The notes beneath the pieces were generated by a model that did no database searches, was not told the DNA's origin, and saw only the letters and a program-made list of their open reading frames with translations. From the NCBI RefSeq assembly GCF_947500065.1, contig NZ_CANMQT010000013.1, forward strand, positions 78,756 through 142,755: a DNA stretch of 64,000 nucleotides, given 5' to 3'. This stretch comes from an uncultured Aquimarina sp. (lineage in GTDB: Bacteria; Bacteroidota; Bacteroidia; Flavobacteriales; Flavobacteriaceae). Positions 45,124 through 53,211 of this stretch are shown here, piece by piece; the first letter of the stretch is position 1; each line of letters starts with the position of its first letter. The position numbers were made by a program, and so were the translations under genes.

Positions 45124-45996
45124 TTAGCGATAAAACTGCCAAACTCCATTTTTACGACCTATTATATTTCTATAGGTAATACGTTCCCATTTGCTATTTT
45201 GCGAAGTACGTATTAACGGAGAACCGTCTGCACGACGTAGATCGCATAATCTTCCATTACCTACTGAAGTAGCGGTAAATGATAAGGTGTCTATATCATC
45301 AAATTGCCAGATTTCTTTTTTAGAACTTTTTAAAAGGCCTTCTCTTAACTCTTTCGTCCTAATCGCAACCTTTATTTCCGGGTCAATTGCAGATAAATCT
45401 TTATAAATTGGATCAAATGCAGTAACAATTTCATCTATATTTTCTACTTTCTCTAAACTCTTATAAAATGATTTAGCAAATGCAATAGCTTCTTTATGAC
45501 TTTCTGGATCAGATATTATATCGGCATCTAGCCAAGACCAATGTGGTGTATTATTTTTTAATTCTATTTGTTTATGCACAGGTTCATTATTATTGTTAGT
45601 TTCAATCAACAATAAAGTTTCGCCGCCTTTTCCGTCTGCCCAATCTCTTTCAGCATATTTTACGAATCGCACCCATATTTTACCCTCTTTAGAATCTGGG
45701 TAAACTGATACGGTATTAATGCCAGATAGCACATGAAGACTCGCATGTTTATGAATCATTTCGAATTTCCCTCCAGAAGTAAGTTTTCCGATCGGAATAT
45801 CGTTCAAACGTATTTCTGCAGTATTTCCATCTCCATAACCTTCTACATATAGGAATTCTTCCTTTGCTTGAGAATGCATTTGTGGTGTTTCTTTTTGACA
45901 ATTTTTAGTGTCTGGTCTAGAACTAATAAAACTAAGTAATAGAAAAGGTAGGAATAGGAAATGAATTCTGGTATTTATAGTTTTTTTTATTTTCAT
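45124..45996 (-). CDS. Secreted protein of unknown function
   Basis: The gene is placed at 45996 (290 aa, MKIKKTINTRIHFLFLPFLL...), where a signal peptide begins. A longer reading frame to 46113 would add 39 basic residues that overlap the upstream gene and are not signal-like. Mature protein features beta-rich pieces around FLYVEGYGDGNTAEIRLNDI, VSVYPDSKEGKIWVRFVKYA, SKWERITYRNIIGRKNGVWQ, plus PHWSWLDADIISDPESHKEA. The N-terminal part may be a carbohydrate-binding-like or jelly-roll domain, but no family is recognised. Exported, function unknown. Confidence 0.65.
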   Translation of the reverse strand: MKIKKTINTRIHFLFLPFLLLSFISSRPDTKNCQKETPQMHSQAKEEFLYVEGYGDGNTAEIRLNDIPIGKLTSGGKFEMIHKHASLHVLSGINTVSVYPDSKEGKIWVRFVKYAERDWADGKGGETLLLIETNNNNEPVHKQIELKNNTPHWSWLDADIISDPESHKEAIAFAKSFYKSLEKVENIDEIVTAFDPIYKDLSAIDPEIKVAIRTKELREGLLKSSKKEIWQFDDIDTLSFTATSVGNGRLCDLRRADGSPLIRTSQNSKWERITYRNIIGRKNGVWQFYR

Positions 45997-46045
45997 GGCT
46001 TTGTGGTTATTGTTTTGCCAAAGTGTACATACATCGTATTTAGAT

Positions 46046-46687
46046 TTAATCGATGATTTCAATAAATGCTTCTTCCTCTTTAGTAAGACCTGGTATTTCT
46101 GGTACGGGTGCATAATGCCCGCTTAAGGTAGAAAGCACTTCTCCGGTTTCTTTGTCTATTTCTTCTTTAGAGAAGCCTCCACCTAAGTATGGATCTCGAG
46201 CTGAAAAATCTACCAGATAATTTTTTTCTTTTTCATAAATAATGGTTGGCGAATACCGTATTCCTTTATGGAAAATATCAGTATTAGTTCCGTTAGGGTT
46301 CATTAAGAAATTAATGACTTTTAAGTGTTCTGATGTTGGTTGATAAAAAGTAGTGTTTTCTCCATCATTACTTACGCTACTTTTGGAAACACTTTTTGAA
46401 GGAAACTCTACGAGGATTCCCGAATAATAACTACTGTTTTTTGGAAGATATAGTATGTTATATCCTAATTCGACTAGTATTTTTTGATCACTTGCTTTTA
46501 CAGTAATAAAATGGAAATCATCTTTTTTGACGTCTGATGTTTCTTGCTCTTTTATTTTTTTTAACGCTAAATCAATAATATGATCTCTTCCTAATTCAAT
46601 TAATCTTTTTACTTCTTGATTTGGTTTCGTGTTTTGAGAATATGTCATTTGCATACATAATATGATTAGTAAAAGGACTGATTTCAT
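46046..46687 (-). CDS. Secreted protein of unknown function
   Basis: A 213-residue exported protein (MKSVLLLIILCMQMTYSQNT; cleavage after MTYSQ). Conserved-looking parts are ILVELGYNILYLPKNSSYYS, YSPTIIYEKEKNYLVDFSAR and SGHYAPVPEIPGLTKEEEAF. No family recognised. It is separated from the upstream gene (46862 end) by 174 bases, which could hold an internal promoter, and from the next gene by 49. Belongs to the minus-strand run. Confidence 0.62.
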   Translation of the reverse strand: MKSVLLLIILCMQMTYSQNTKPNQEVKRLIELGRDHIIDLALKKIKEQETSDVKKDDFHFITVKASDQKILVELGYNILYLPKNSSYYSGILVEFPSKSVSKSSVSNDGENTTFYQPTSEHLKVINFLMNPNGTNTDIFHKGIRYSPTIIYEKEKNYLVDFSARDPYLGGGFSKEEIDKETGEVLSTLSGHYAPVPEIPGLTKEEEAFIEIID

Positions 46688-46861
46688 TTTTTTGAATTTG
46701 TTGTATTGATCGTCTTTTTTTTCTAGCGTTGATCATATGGATTAGAAATATACTATTATTTCATAAAACAAATGACCCGATTTCATCAAGTGTTAACTAT
46801 ATCTAATGTCATGGAATTTATTGATAACCATCAGGTCATTGTCATCTAGAAATCAATAACC

Positions 46862-47941
46862 CTAGAAATCTATATCGTCTCCAGCTCCAGCTGTAGCAAA
46901 TTCAGCATTGTATTTTTCCATTAGTTCTCCCATTTTTAATGCCATACGTGTATCAGTTGCCATTTTTGTGGACCATTGCGCTCCAATAGAACTCCAGTCA
47001 GTAACGTTAAGTCCGTATTCATTAAGTATAGAAACGGCATCTTTTCCTTGTGCTGCGCCCATATTTTGGTGACACATGATTTTTATATATAGCTCGAAAT
47101 CTTCAGTAACTTTTTCTAGAGCACTTCCGCCAGTTGAAGCACTTGTTGCTGATGTTTCATTAGTTCCTGTTGATGCGAACTTTCCAATATCAGAATTCAT
47201 AAATGCATCACCGTATACTTTTGATATTGCGAACGTAGTATCCTGAGACATTCTAGCAGTCCACTCTGCAGAAACTTCATCCCAAATAGGTTTTTCTGTT
47301 CCGACTACTTTCAGAACATCCTCTAGATCCATCCCACCTGCGATTTTTGCATTTGCAGCAGCCCAGGTTTCCATATCGATTCCGTTTATTGGATCTAGTA
47401 ATCCACCTTCTGAAGCAGCTTCTATATGAGCGTCCATTTGTGCATCAAGTTTTGCTTTTTGTTCCTTCAGAAAATCATCAGCAGTATCTAGTGCTTGTTC
47501 TTCTGCAGAATCTAATAGTGAAACTCCCCATGAAAAATGTTTTTCATGAGAAAATCCATAGTGTTTAATTTGAGTATTAAATTCATCTGGATTACTATGC
47601 TGAAGCGCCTGAATAACGGAAAAATTTTCTTTAGCAACACTATGAGAAAGCTCTTGTACTTGTTCAGGCATTTCGAATCTGTTTGCGTATCCATACCTTC
47701 TGATTCCTGATCTAAATTGACTATTAAGATCTACCCAATGTGGTTCGTTTAGATTAGGTTTGAAAGGCCATAGATCACATGCTTCATCTTCTTCGATATC
47801 ACGAAAAGATAAATCTGCACAAGGCCAGGTAGTATAATCATAACTGTGCCAATCCATACGATCTATAACTGTTAGATATTCTCTGTATTCATCTTTTTGT
47901 TTTCCTGAAACGTTTTGATATAATTCATTTACGCTACTCAT
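46862..47941 (-). CDS. Conserved cytoplasmic protein with two internal repeats
   Basis: The 359-residue protein has no signal peptide. The N-terminal 150 residues contain a Trp/Asp-rich pattern (MDWHSYDYTTWPCADLSFRD, DEACDLWPFKPNLNEPHWVD). The C-terminal half is a duplicated unit of roughly 75 residues: GGMDLEDVLKVVGTEKPIWD and VSAEWTARMSQDTTFAISKV, then QGKDAVSILNEYGLNVTDWS and IGAQWSTKMATDTRMALKMG. I do not know a family for it with certainty. It is encoded 29 bases downstream of the SPFH gene, so it probably works with it. Confidence 0.65.
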   Translation of the reverse strand: MSSVNELYQNVSGKQKDEYREYLTVIDRMDWHSYDYTTWPCADLSFRDIEEDEACDLWPFKPNLNEPHWVDLNSQFRSGIRRYGYANRFEMPEQVQELSHSVAKENFSVIQALQHSNPDEFNTQIKHYGFSHEKHFSWGVSLLDSAEEQALDTADDFLKEQKAKLDAQMDAHIEAASEGGLLDPINGIDMETWAAANAKIAGGMDLEDVLKVVGTEKPIWDEVSAEWTARMSQDTTFAISKVYGDAFMNSDIGKFASTGTNETSATSASTGGSALEKVTEDFELYIKIMCHQNMGAAQGKDAVSILNEYGLNVTDWSSIGAQWSTKMATDTRMALKMGELMEKYNAEFATAGAGDDIDF

Positions 47942-47970
47942 AATATTATATTTTTGTGATTAGTTTTTTA

Positions 47971-49008
47971 TTAAAATTGAGATAATATATCTTGTTTTTT
48001 CTGTTTGTATTCTTGCTCATCAATAAACCCAGCATCAAACATTTTTTTTAATTTTTCGAGTTTTTGCATGGGATCATCTAGGTTTGGTTGTGCTGGTGGA
48101 GGAGTATTTTGCTGTTGTTGTGGAGGTTGTTGTTGATTTTGACCGTTCATCATATTTCCCATCATTTGTCCCATGCCAAGACCAGCGCCCATCTGCATAC
48201 CAAGGTTTCCGCCACCTTCGTTTTTTGCCATGTTTTTAAGTGCTTCCAGTTGTTGATAATCTTGATAGCTTACACCAAGTTCTTTCATCGCTTGTGCTTC
48301 AGCGCTCATATCCGCAATCCTGCCAATTCTTGTTTTCGTTTCTTCGTCAAAACTGGTTCCTTCTATTCTAAAATCAAGAAGTTCGAAGCCTAATTCATTA
48401 AAGATGCTTTCGCATGAGGTTTTAGAAAATTCAGCAATCTCATTGCGATGCTTGTCAATGTCAACGTAACTAAAGGATGCTTTGGCAAGAAAATCACTTA
48501 TAGGTTGAGTGATTCTTGATAAAATCACTTTTTGTATTGCCTTTACTGGGTAATAATCTTCACCGGCAATTACATTAGTGAAAAAGTCAATAGCCTTAGT
48601 AATCTTAAATGAAAAGTTTCCAAAGGCGCCTAATCCCACCGGAAAATTATAGACAGGATCTTTATAGGTTATTGGAGAAGGAGTTCCCCAACGAATGTTT
48701 TGCATTTCTGCTTTTCGATAGAAATAGATTCCTACTTTATGGGCAGATTCAAATTTATACATGATGTTTTTGATGGTCGTCCAGAAAGGAATATTACCAG
48801 TCTTAAGATCATAAAGTCCTTCTTCTTCAAAAAAACCTTCTACTTTACCTTCATATACAAAAAGACATCCTTGTCCTGGTCCAACAATCAGTTTTGATGC
48901 GTTTTTAATTTCATCACCATTTTGAGTCCATTTCTCAAAAAGAGTATCAGACGTTGGATTTTGCCACTCAATAACTGAGCGTAATTGATTACTAAATGAA
49001 TTAGACAT
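47971..49008 (-). CDS. SPFH (band 7) domain protein with C-terminal SHOCT, YdjI-like
   Basis: The 345-residue protein matches the YdjI-type SPFH family: N-terminal SVIEWQNPTSDTLFEKW, the LIVGPGQGCLFVYEGKVEGF strand pair, PSPITYKDPVYNFPVGLGAF (SPFH), a coiled region ELGFELLDFRIEGTSFDEET followed by a Gly/Met-rich stretch, a Gln/Pro linker (about 285-312) and a SHOCT module at 316-345 (LKKMFDAGFIDEQEYKQKKQ). No transmembrane segment is seen. In Bacillus, YdjI is in an operon (ydjFGHI) with the phage-shock protein PspA and zinc-ribbon proteins and associates with the membrane. Here it is preceded by two zinc-ribbon genes (17 and 37 bases), matching that pattern. Confidence 0.85.
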   Translation of the reverse strand: MSNSFSNQLRSVIEWQNPTSDTLFEKWTQNGDEIKNASKLIVGPGQGCLFVYEGKVEGFFEEEGLYDLKTGNIPFWTTIKNIMYKFESAHKVGIYFYRKAEMQNIRWGTPSPITYKDPVYNFPVGLGAFGNFSFKITKAIDFFTNVIAGEDYYPVKAIQKVILSRITQPISDFLAKASFSYVDIDKHRNEIAEFSKTSCESIFNELGFELLDFRIEGTSFDEETKTRIGRIADMSAEAQAMKELGVSYQDYQQLEALKNMAKNEGGGNLGMQMGAGLGMGQMMGNMMNGQNQQQPPQQQQNTPPPAQPNLDDPMQKLEKLKKMFDAGFIDEQEYKQKKQDILSQF

Positions 49009-49025
49009 GTTTTTCTTTTTTTGAT

Positions 49026-49793
49026 TTATGAATAATTGATTATCAATGACATTTTTGCTGTGAGATCTTTTTCATATCGATCCTGATAATCAGGAATGAT
49101 TTCGACCCTTTTCTTTAGAAAGGCTTCTATGTATTTTCGATATTGGTTTACTAGTTCGTCTTTGCCGAAAACATCCCGATCTTTTAGGTAGTTCTGAAAT
49201 TTAAGTTGTTCATATTTTAAATAATGTTCGAGTGCGGCTTCTTCTCCTAATGCATTAATAGCAAAATGTTCTATATTCCTCGCTTTTGTTCCTGGCTCGA
49301 ATGTATTGACGGTTTGGCAATAATCGCAAGTACTATAATATGACCTGAAAAAATTATTTTTAACGGGTAGTTTTGCTTGGCATTGGGTACAGGAAAAGTC
49401 TTTTGATAGTGTTTCTTTTACGGTAGCCAGTAGTTTTTTTGCTGCTTCCGAAAAAACTCGAACTTCATATGATTTTAATTCCTGATCTAGGTCATGTTGT
49501 AGTTGAAACCCTTTATTTCGTTCTTTGATGAATTGAACAGAATCATCATCTAGATGTGTGTCTAAAAAAGTTTCTTCTACTTTGTCAAACCAGGTCGAAT
49601 CTATTTTAGAAATGAGATCAGAGGCTTGTGTGTATATTCCTTGCCAAGCATTATGGAACGTTGTAGTTTCAAAATCAGTAGCTTCAAACAGTAATGGTAG
49701 TGCAGCTTCTGTTTTACTGAGTACTTCGTGAAATCGATCTTCAATTTTGGTAAGAAAAGTATCCCATCTGTTTTGTGTTGCTGTAAAGGACAT
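49026..49793 (-). CDS. Zinc-ribbon protein of the SPFH operon (YdjG-like position)
   Basis: The 255-residue cytoplasmic protein has a central zinc ribbon with Cys-x-x-Cys pairs: CTQCQAKLPVKNNF and STCDYCQTVNTFEP (about residues 135-165). Flanking regions are helical and charged (DLDQELKSYEVRVFSEAAKK, HYLKYEQLKFQNYLKDRDVF). It is encoded 17 bases before the SPFH gene and 20 bases after the small zinc-ribbon gene. In Bacillus the equivalent position holds ydjG, also a zinc-ribbon protein of membrane-stress operons. Function inferred only. Confidence 0.72.
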   Translation of the reverse strand: MSFTATQNRWDTFLTKIEDRFHEVLSKTEAALPLLFEATDFETTTFHNAWQGIYTQASDLISKIDSTWFDKVEETFLDTHLDDDSVQFIKERNKGFQLQHDLDQELKSYEVRVFSEAAKKLLATVKETLSKDFSCTQCQAKLPVKNNFFRSYYSTCDYCQTVNTFEPGTKARNIEHFAINALGEEAALEHYLKYEQLKFQNYLKDRDVFGKDELVNQYRKYIEAFLKKRVEIIPDYQDRYEKDLTAKMSLIINYS

Positions 49794-49813
49794 CTTAATA
49801 GGTTTATTAGGTT

Positions 49814-50014
49814 TTAGTAAAATTGGTTTTCGCAGAAATCACAGTATTTAAGATCTGTATCACTAGGTCTGGCAGCACCACAGCTTTTACATTTTTTGGT
49901 CTCAAGACCTGCGTTTGTTTCTTCGTGTTTTTTGGTAGAAGCAATAGCATTACCTAATATATCATCAAGAATACTTTTCTTTTCTTTTTGATTTTTTTCC
50001 GCGTCATCTTGCAT
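49814..50014 (-). CDS. Small zinc-ribbon protein
   Basis: A 66-residue protein with an acidic, Lys-rich N terminus (MQDDAEKNQKEKKSILDDIL) and a C-terminal zinc ribbon, KCKSCGAARPSDTDLKYCDF, with Cys-x-x-Cys twice. The zinc-ribbon is of the rubredoxin-like type found in zinc-ribbon domain proteins with SHOCT/SPFH partners. It starts 20 bases from the next gene. Short but has a complete frame, coding-like composition and matches its neighbours, so it is probably real. Confidence 0.72.
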   Translation of the reverse strand: MQDDAEKNQKEKKSILDDILGNAIASTKKHEETNAGLETKKCKSCGAARPSDTDLKYCDFCENQFY

Positions 50015-50064
50015 AACGTAAGTGATTTAGTTGTGGTTGTTTTAGAAAGAAGAAGTGAAAGAAA

Positions 50065-50097
50065 GTTATCCCTATGTTTTTTGAGCATAGGAATAAC
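50065..50097. terminator. Hairpin after LipL32-like B
   Basis: GTTATCCCTATG and CATAGGAATAAC pair over 12 positions with one C-A mismatch and a 9-base loop. On the minus strand it follows the LipL32-like B stop and precedes the small zinc-ribbon gene. It resembles the hairpin after LipL32-like A (both start with TTATCCCTA). It could be a partial terminator that reduces downstream expression. Confidence 0.5.
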
Positions 50098-50125
50098 CAT
50101 CCAGTTTTTGTTTGTTAGGAATATA

Positions 50126-50815
50126 TTATTTGCTAAGTCCTGTTTTTAGATCTTTAATGGTTTTTGCCATTACTACACCTGGTATTTTTATTGGAGCTGC
50201 AACTTCCGCTAAGAAAGTACCTTTTACTTCTCCTGTTTTATACGTAGTAAAACCTATACGGTATAACCCAACAGTCAATGCTTTTAAAGGATCATTGATG
50301 TCACTTTTATATCTTAACAAAGAGTTATAAGTACTACCACTTGGTTGTTTTGGCATCTCTCCACTATCATCATTACGTTCTAGAATAGTCCAGTTGGCAC
50401 TATCCACTGCGTCTTGACTGATATTAGCAGTACTAATAATATCTGAACGTTCTAGTGTGATATACGTATCAAAATAGTCGGCAGATTTTGCATTCTCTTC
50501 GTATGCCTTTGACATCGTAGCTTTTTTAATTTTGTTTTTCCCCACAGGAGACATCATTCGCACTCCCAATTCTGGAGCTGCAAGCGGTACCCATACGTAG
50601 ATGTAGTAGAATTTTTTTCCATCCTTTACTTCATCTTCGTTACCTGGAGCTGCATATCCAAGATAGGATACTACATCTGTATAGGGTACTTTGATAGTTT
50701 TTGGTCCTATTTTTTTCTCGATAGAACTTCCGAATTTTTTTAGTTTTTGCGCTTGTAATGTTGTTGAAGTTCCAAGTGCGATAATGCTTAATAGAAATAA
50801 AATTTTTGTTCTCAT
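50126..50815 (-). CDS. LipL32 family secreted protein, paralogue B
   Basis: The 229-residue protein is roughly four-fifths identical to paralogue A by eye and shows the same LipL32 signatures: YYIYVWVPLAAPELGVRM, YFDTYITLER, TYNSLLRYK and GLYRIGFTTYKTGEVKG. The putative Ca2+ ligands Asp116-Thr117, Asp149-Asp150 and Tyr163 are all kept. The signal peptide ends LQAQ and there is no lipobox. It is in the middle of the minus-strand run (30 bases from the upstream gene, 111 from the downstream one with a hairpin between). This ties the LipL32-type protein to the SPFH/zinc-ribbon genes. Confidence 0.85.
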   Translation of the reverse strand: MRTKILFLLSIIALGTSTTLQAQKLKKFGSSIEKKIGPKTIKVPYTDVVSYLGYAAPGNEDEVKDGKKFYYIYVWVPLAAPELGVRMMSPVGKNKIKKATMSKAYEENAKSADYFDTYITLERSDIISTANISQDAVDSANWTILERNDDSGEMPKQPSGSTYNSLLRYKSDINDPLKALTVGLYRIGFTTYKTGEVKGTFLAEVAAPIKIPGVVMAKTIKDLKTGLSK

Positions 50816-50845
50816 AATTTGATAATTTGCGTAATTTAAAATTGT

Positions 50846-51190
50846 TTATTTAGTTAAAAATGGTAATATGGATATCAACATAATCAATAATACTACGAGG
50901 ATAATGCCGGTAAAGTGATACCAAGGAATTTTGATTTTATTGTTTTCGAAGTGTTCGAAACTAGAGATCAATTCCTGGTTTTTAAATTCTTTTTTCTCAA
51001 AAGCACCTTTGCAGTGACTACATACTGAGTAGACTTTTTTCCAAAGTGGAAAAAACGGAATCCAGAATACGTGAAAGTATTTTCTATATCCCTGAATCCA
51101 CATTTGATTTTTTGTTTTGCAAAAGGGACAGCAACCTCCATCAAGTTTTGCAGGATGGATGGTAGAAGAACTTGTTCCGAATATAATCAT
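50846..51190 (-). CDS. Zinc-ribbon membrane protein
   Basis: The 114-residue protein has an N-terminal zinc ribbon with Cys-rich GGCCPFCKTKNQMW and VYSVCSHCKGAFEKKEF, where CxxC pairs are visible, and a C-terminal transmembrane segment (about residues 92-112, FTGIILVVLLIMLISILPFL). HVFWIPFFPLWKKVY between the halves of the ribbon matches the zinc-ribbon proteins common in bacteria (zinc_ribbon_15 type). It is encoded 30 bases before LipL32-like B and 182 bases after the small membrane protein gene. Confidence 0.75.
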   Translation of the reverse strand: MIIFGTSSSTIHPAKLDGGCCPFCKTKNQMWIQGYRKYFHVFWIPFFPLWKKVYSVCSHCKGAFEKKEFKNQELISSFEHFENNKIKIPWYHFTGIILVVLLIMLISILPFLTK

Positions 51191-51372
51191 GGCAAATCAA
51201 TGTATGTTAGATATTCTTTTAGTTTGAAACTTTACTTGAGTTAGGAATAGGAGAGAGAATTCAATCTTAAAGAAAGGTTTCTTTCTCTCTCCATTCTTCA
51301 ACTAACTAACGTATTGTGTAAAAAAGGAATGACCTCTTTTGAATAGAATATTACTTGTTTGATAATCAGTAA

Positions 51373-51792
51373 TTAGTATGGTAAAAATGATAATACAATC
51401 ATTGCTGCACCAACTATCAAACCGATAATTCCAAGTTTTCCTTGTTTAGGAGCTAATTTTGCTCTTAGTTCGTTTGCTTTTTCTTTTGCTGCTTCATTTT
51501 TGGATAAGAAAAATTTATTGATAAGCCCAAAACCAAGCATAAAACCTAGTATTGCTTCGATAAGACTTCCAGAAAGATAGGTTGTCCAACGAATCGGAAA
51601 TGCGGATAACCAACTTAATCCTAAAATTGATGAGATGACTCCCCAAACTCCTACTATACAGAATACTAATCCAATCCATCCTTGGTACGGCTCGATTTTT
51701 TCTAAAAGTTCTTTTGCGTTAGGTTTTTTTGAAAGCAATAATGATGGTACTGCTAAAATGCTTAATAAAATTAATGAGATTCCCCAGATCAT
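51373..51792 (-). CDS. Small four-TM membrane protein, first gene of the run
   Basis: A 139-residue inner-membrane protein with four hydrophobic segments (about residues 2-20, 36-58, 67-95 and 116-137; for example IGLVFCIVGVWGVISSILGL and GKLGIIGLIVGAAMIVLSFL). The hydrophilic loop KNEAAKEKANELRAKLAPKQ between TM3 and TM4 is probably cytoplasmic. No family known to me. It is the most upstream gene of the minus-strand run, preceded by a regulatory-looking gap (51793-52222). Confidence 0.65.
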   Translation of the reverse strand: MIWGISLILLSILAVPSLLLSKKPNAKELLEKIEPYQGWIGLVFCIVGVWGVISSILGLSWLSAFPIRWTTYLSGSLIEAILGFMLGFGLINKFFLSKNEAAKEKANELRAKLAPKQGKLGIIGLIVGAAMIVLSFLPY

Positions 51793-52222
51793 ATCTTTAT
51801 GGTTTTATAGGGTTAGTAATTAGTTTAATGCTATACGTTTTGATATATTGTTTCTCAAAACCTACAGTACAAAGATGTGATATATCTGAGCTGTACGGAA
51901 CACCCTTTCTGGTGAAAATGACCACCCTGAAAACAGTGAGGAAAGTTTTTTGATAAAGCACTATTTTGCAGTCGTGAATAAATCATTATGGTATAGAAAC
52001 GATAAAAAAATATTCATTCCGAAGAAGCGCCTTGAAAAATACCTTACTCTTAAAGCAGATAAAAAAAACTAATTATAACCGTATTATTTCAAAGGGAAAT
52101 ATCTGTATTAGGTTAAAGGTATAAGTCAAAGTCAAAGTCAAGGAAGCCTAATTCATGGTAGAAAAACCACAGTATAAATTAGTGTCAGAAAGAGCATGGA
52201 AGATCTAAAAAAAAAACAAACT
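51793..52222. other. Divergent intergenic region, probable control region of the SPFH/LipL32 run
   Basis: About 430 bases between the small membrane protein gene and the plus-strand hypothetical gene have no credible gene. On the minus strand CATCTTTG (51877-51870) is one mismatch from the -7 consensus. Upstream of it are direct repeats CACCCT at 51901-51906 and 51923-51928. AGTCAA is repeated three times near 52125-52141, and no other gene or RNA is visible. Confidence 0.45.
51901..51936 (-). promoter_or_regulatory. Candidate activator sites upstream of the SPFH/LipL32 run
   Basis: Two CACCCT copies 22 bases apart lie just upstream of the -7-like element of the minus-strand run. The second is part of ACCCTGAAAACAG, which is also seen as ACCCCGAAAACAG within an inverted repeat at 59566-59587. 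Placement around -30 to -65 fits an activator. No protein is identified. Confidence 0.35.
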
Positions 52223-53116
52223 ATGAACACCATAAAAATAATAATAAACGCTCATGGTTACGCTGATGATTATGAGGAAAAGGTAATCAAACAGGAAAAA
52301 ATAGTAGGTAAAGACCCCGTTGATAGTCAATTAACAGAAGTAGATTTGAAAAACGCACTCCAAACTATAATTACTTCTGTAAGAGAAATAAAAAAGTTAT
52401 ATCCGGATGAACAGGCTGATGTGATGTATCATAATGACAATAGACTGGAACAGATTAAATTCCAAATAAAAATTAATGAAAAAGATAACAATAGCTATAG
52501 TTTAGAAGAAGAGTCATTCTTTAATAAAGTGGCTGAGTATGATTCACTTTCTCTACTTATTTTAGACTATTGTCAGGTAACAGATAATGGTGAAGAGGGT
52601 ACAAGGGTTTGGATTCCTGAAAATGATAGTTATGTATCCCACCCGGTAGGTACTTATGCTATTTTAGCACTGGTCAATCAAGATAAAAAGTGGATACCTA
52701 AGTATATTGAGTTTTTAAGAACTAATGATTTAGATCATGAAGTTGAGCAAATGTGGCATATAAAAGAGATTATTGAAAAATATAATTGGTGTGAAGAAAC
52801 CTGTCGTTTAGCTATTGCCAGAAATATAAGCTGTTGCGGTCAAGAAGGAAGACAACAATTTAGAAGTTTAATGACCGAAGGCCTCGAAGAATATCTTAAA
52901 AAAGAAGAAAATCGAACTGTGTTTTTTGATAATGTATTAAGAGAGTTTCAAGAATGGGATGCTGTTGAATTTAGATTAAAAGACGGGTCAAAAAAACACT
53001 ATTTGGATTATGTTGTATCGAATGTGAAAAAATTCAAAACTGCCCTTACAGAAAATCAAATCAATAAAATTGAGATCATATTATTACAAAAATGGGATGC
53101 TTGTCATAAGAACTAA
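52223..53116 (+). CDS. Hypothetical protein, about 297 aa
   Basis: I do not recognise a family. The start is taken at 52223 (MNTIKIIINAHGYADDYEEK); an ATG at 52196 adds nine Lys-rich residues. The protein has no signal peptide. It has a first half with a helical PDEQADVMYHNDNRLEQIKF and a Cys-containing helical second half (YNWCEETCRLAIARNISCCG, QEGRQQFRSLMTEGLEEYLK), with sequences such as PVGTYAILALVNQDKKWIP resembling repeats of alpha-helical scaffold. It stands alone, divergent from the SPFH/LipL32 run and upstream of the histidine kinase. Confidence 0.6.
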   Translation: MNTIKIIINAHGYADDYEEKVIKQEKIVGKDPVDSQLTEVDLKNALQTIITSVREIKKLYPDEQADVMYHNDNRLEQIKFQIKINEKDNNSYSLEEESFFNKVAEYDSLSLLILDYCQVTDNGEEGTRVWIPENDSYVSHPVGTYAILALVNQDKKWIPKYIEFLRTNDLDHEVEQMWHIKEIIEKYNWCEETCRLAIARNISCCGQEGRQQFRSLMTEGLEEYLKKEENRTVFFDNVLREFQEWDAVEFRLKDGSKKHYLDYVVSNVKKFKTALTENQINKIEIILLQKWDACHKN

Positions 53117-53211
53117 TTCCTGAAATTTTAATTCACTATATATTAATTATATCATGTACTAAAATCTCGTTCTTTTTTTTATTTTTACGATTACTGTAAG
53201 TTTCTGTAAAA

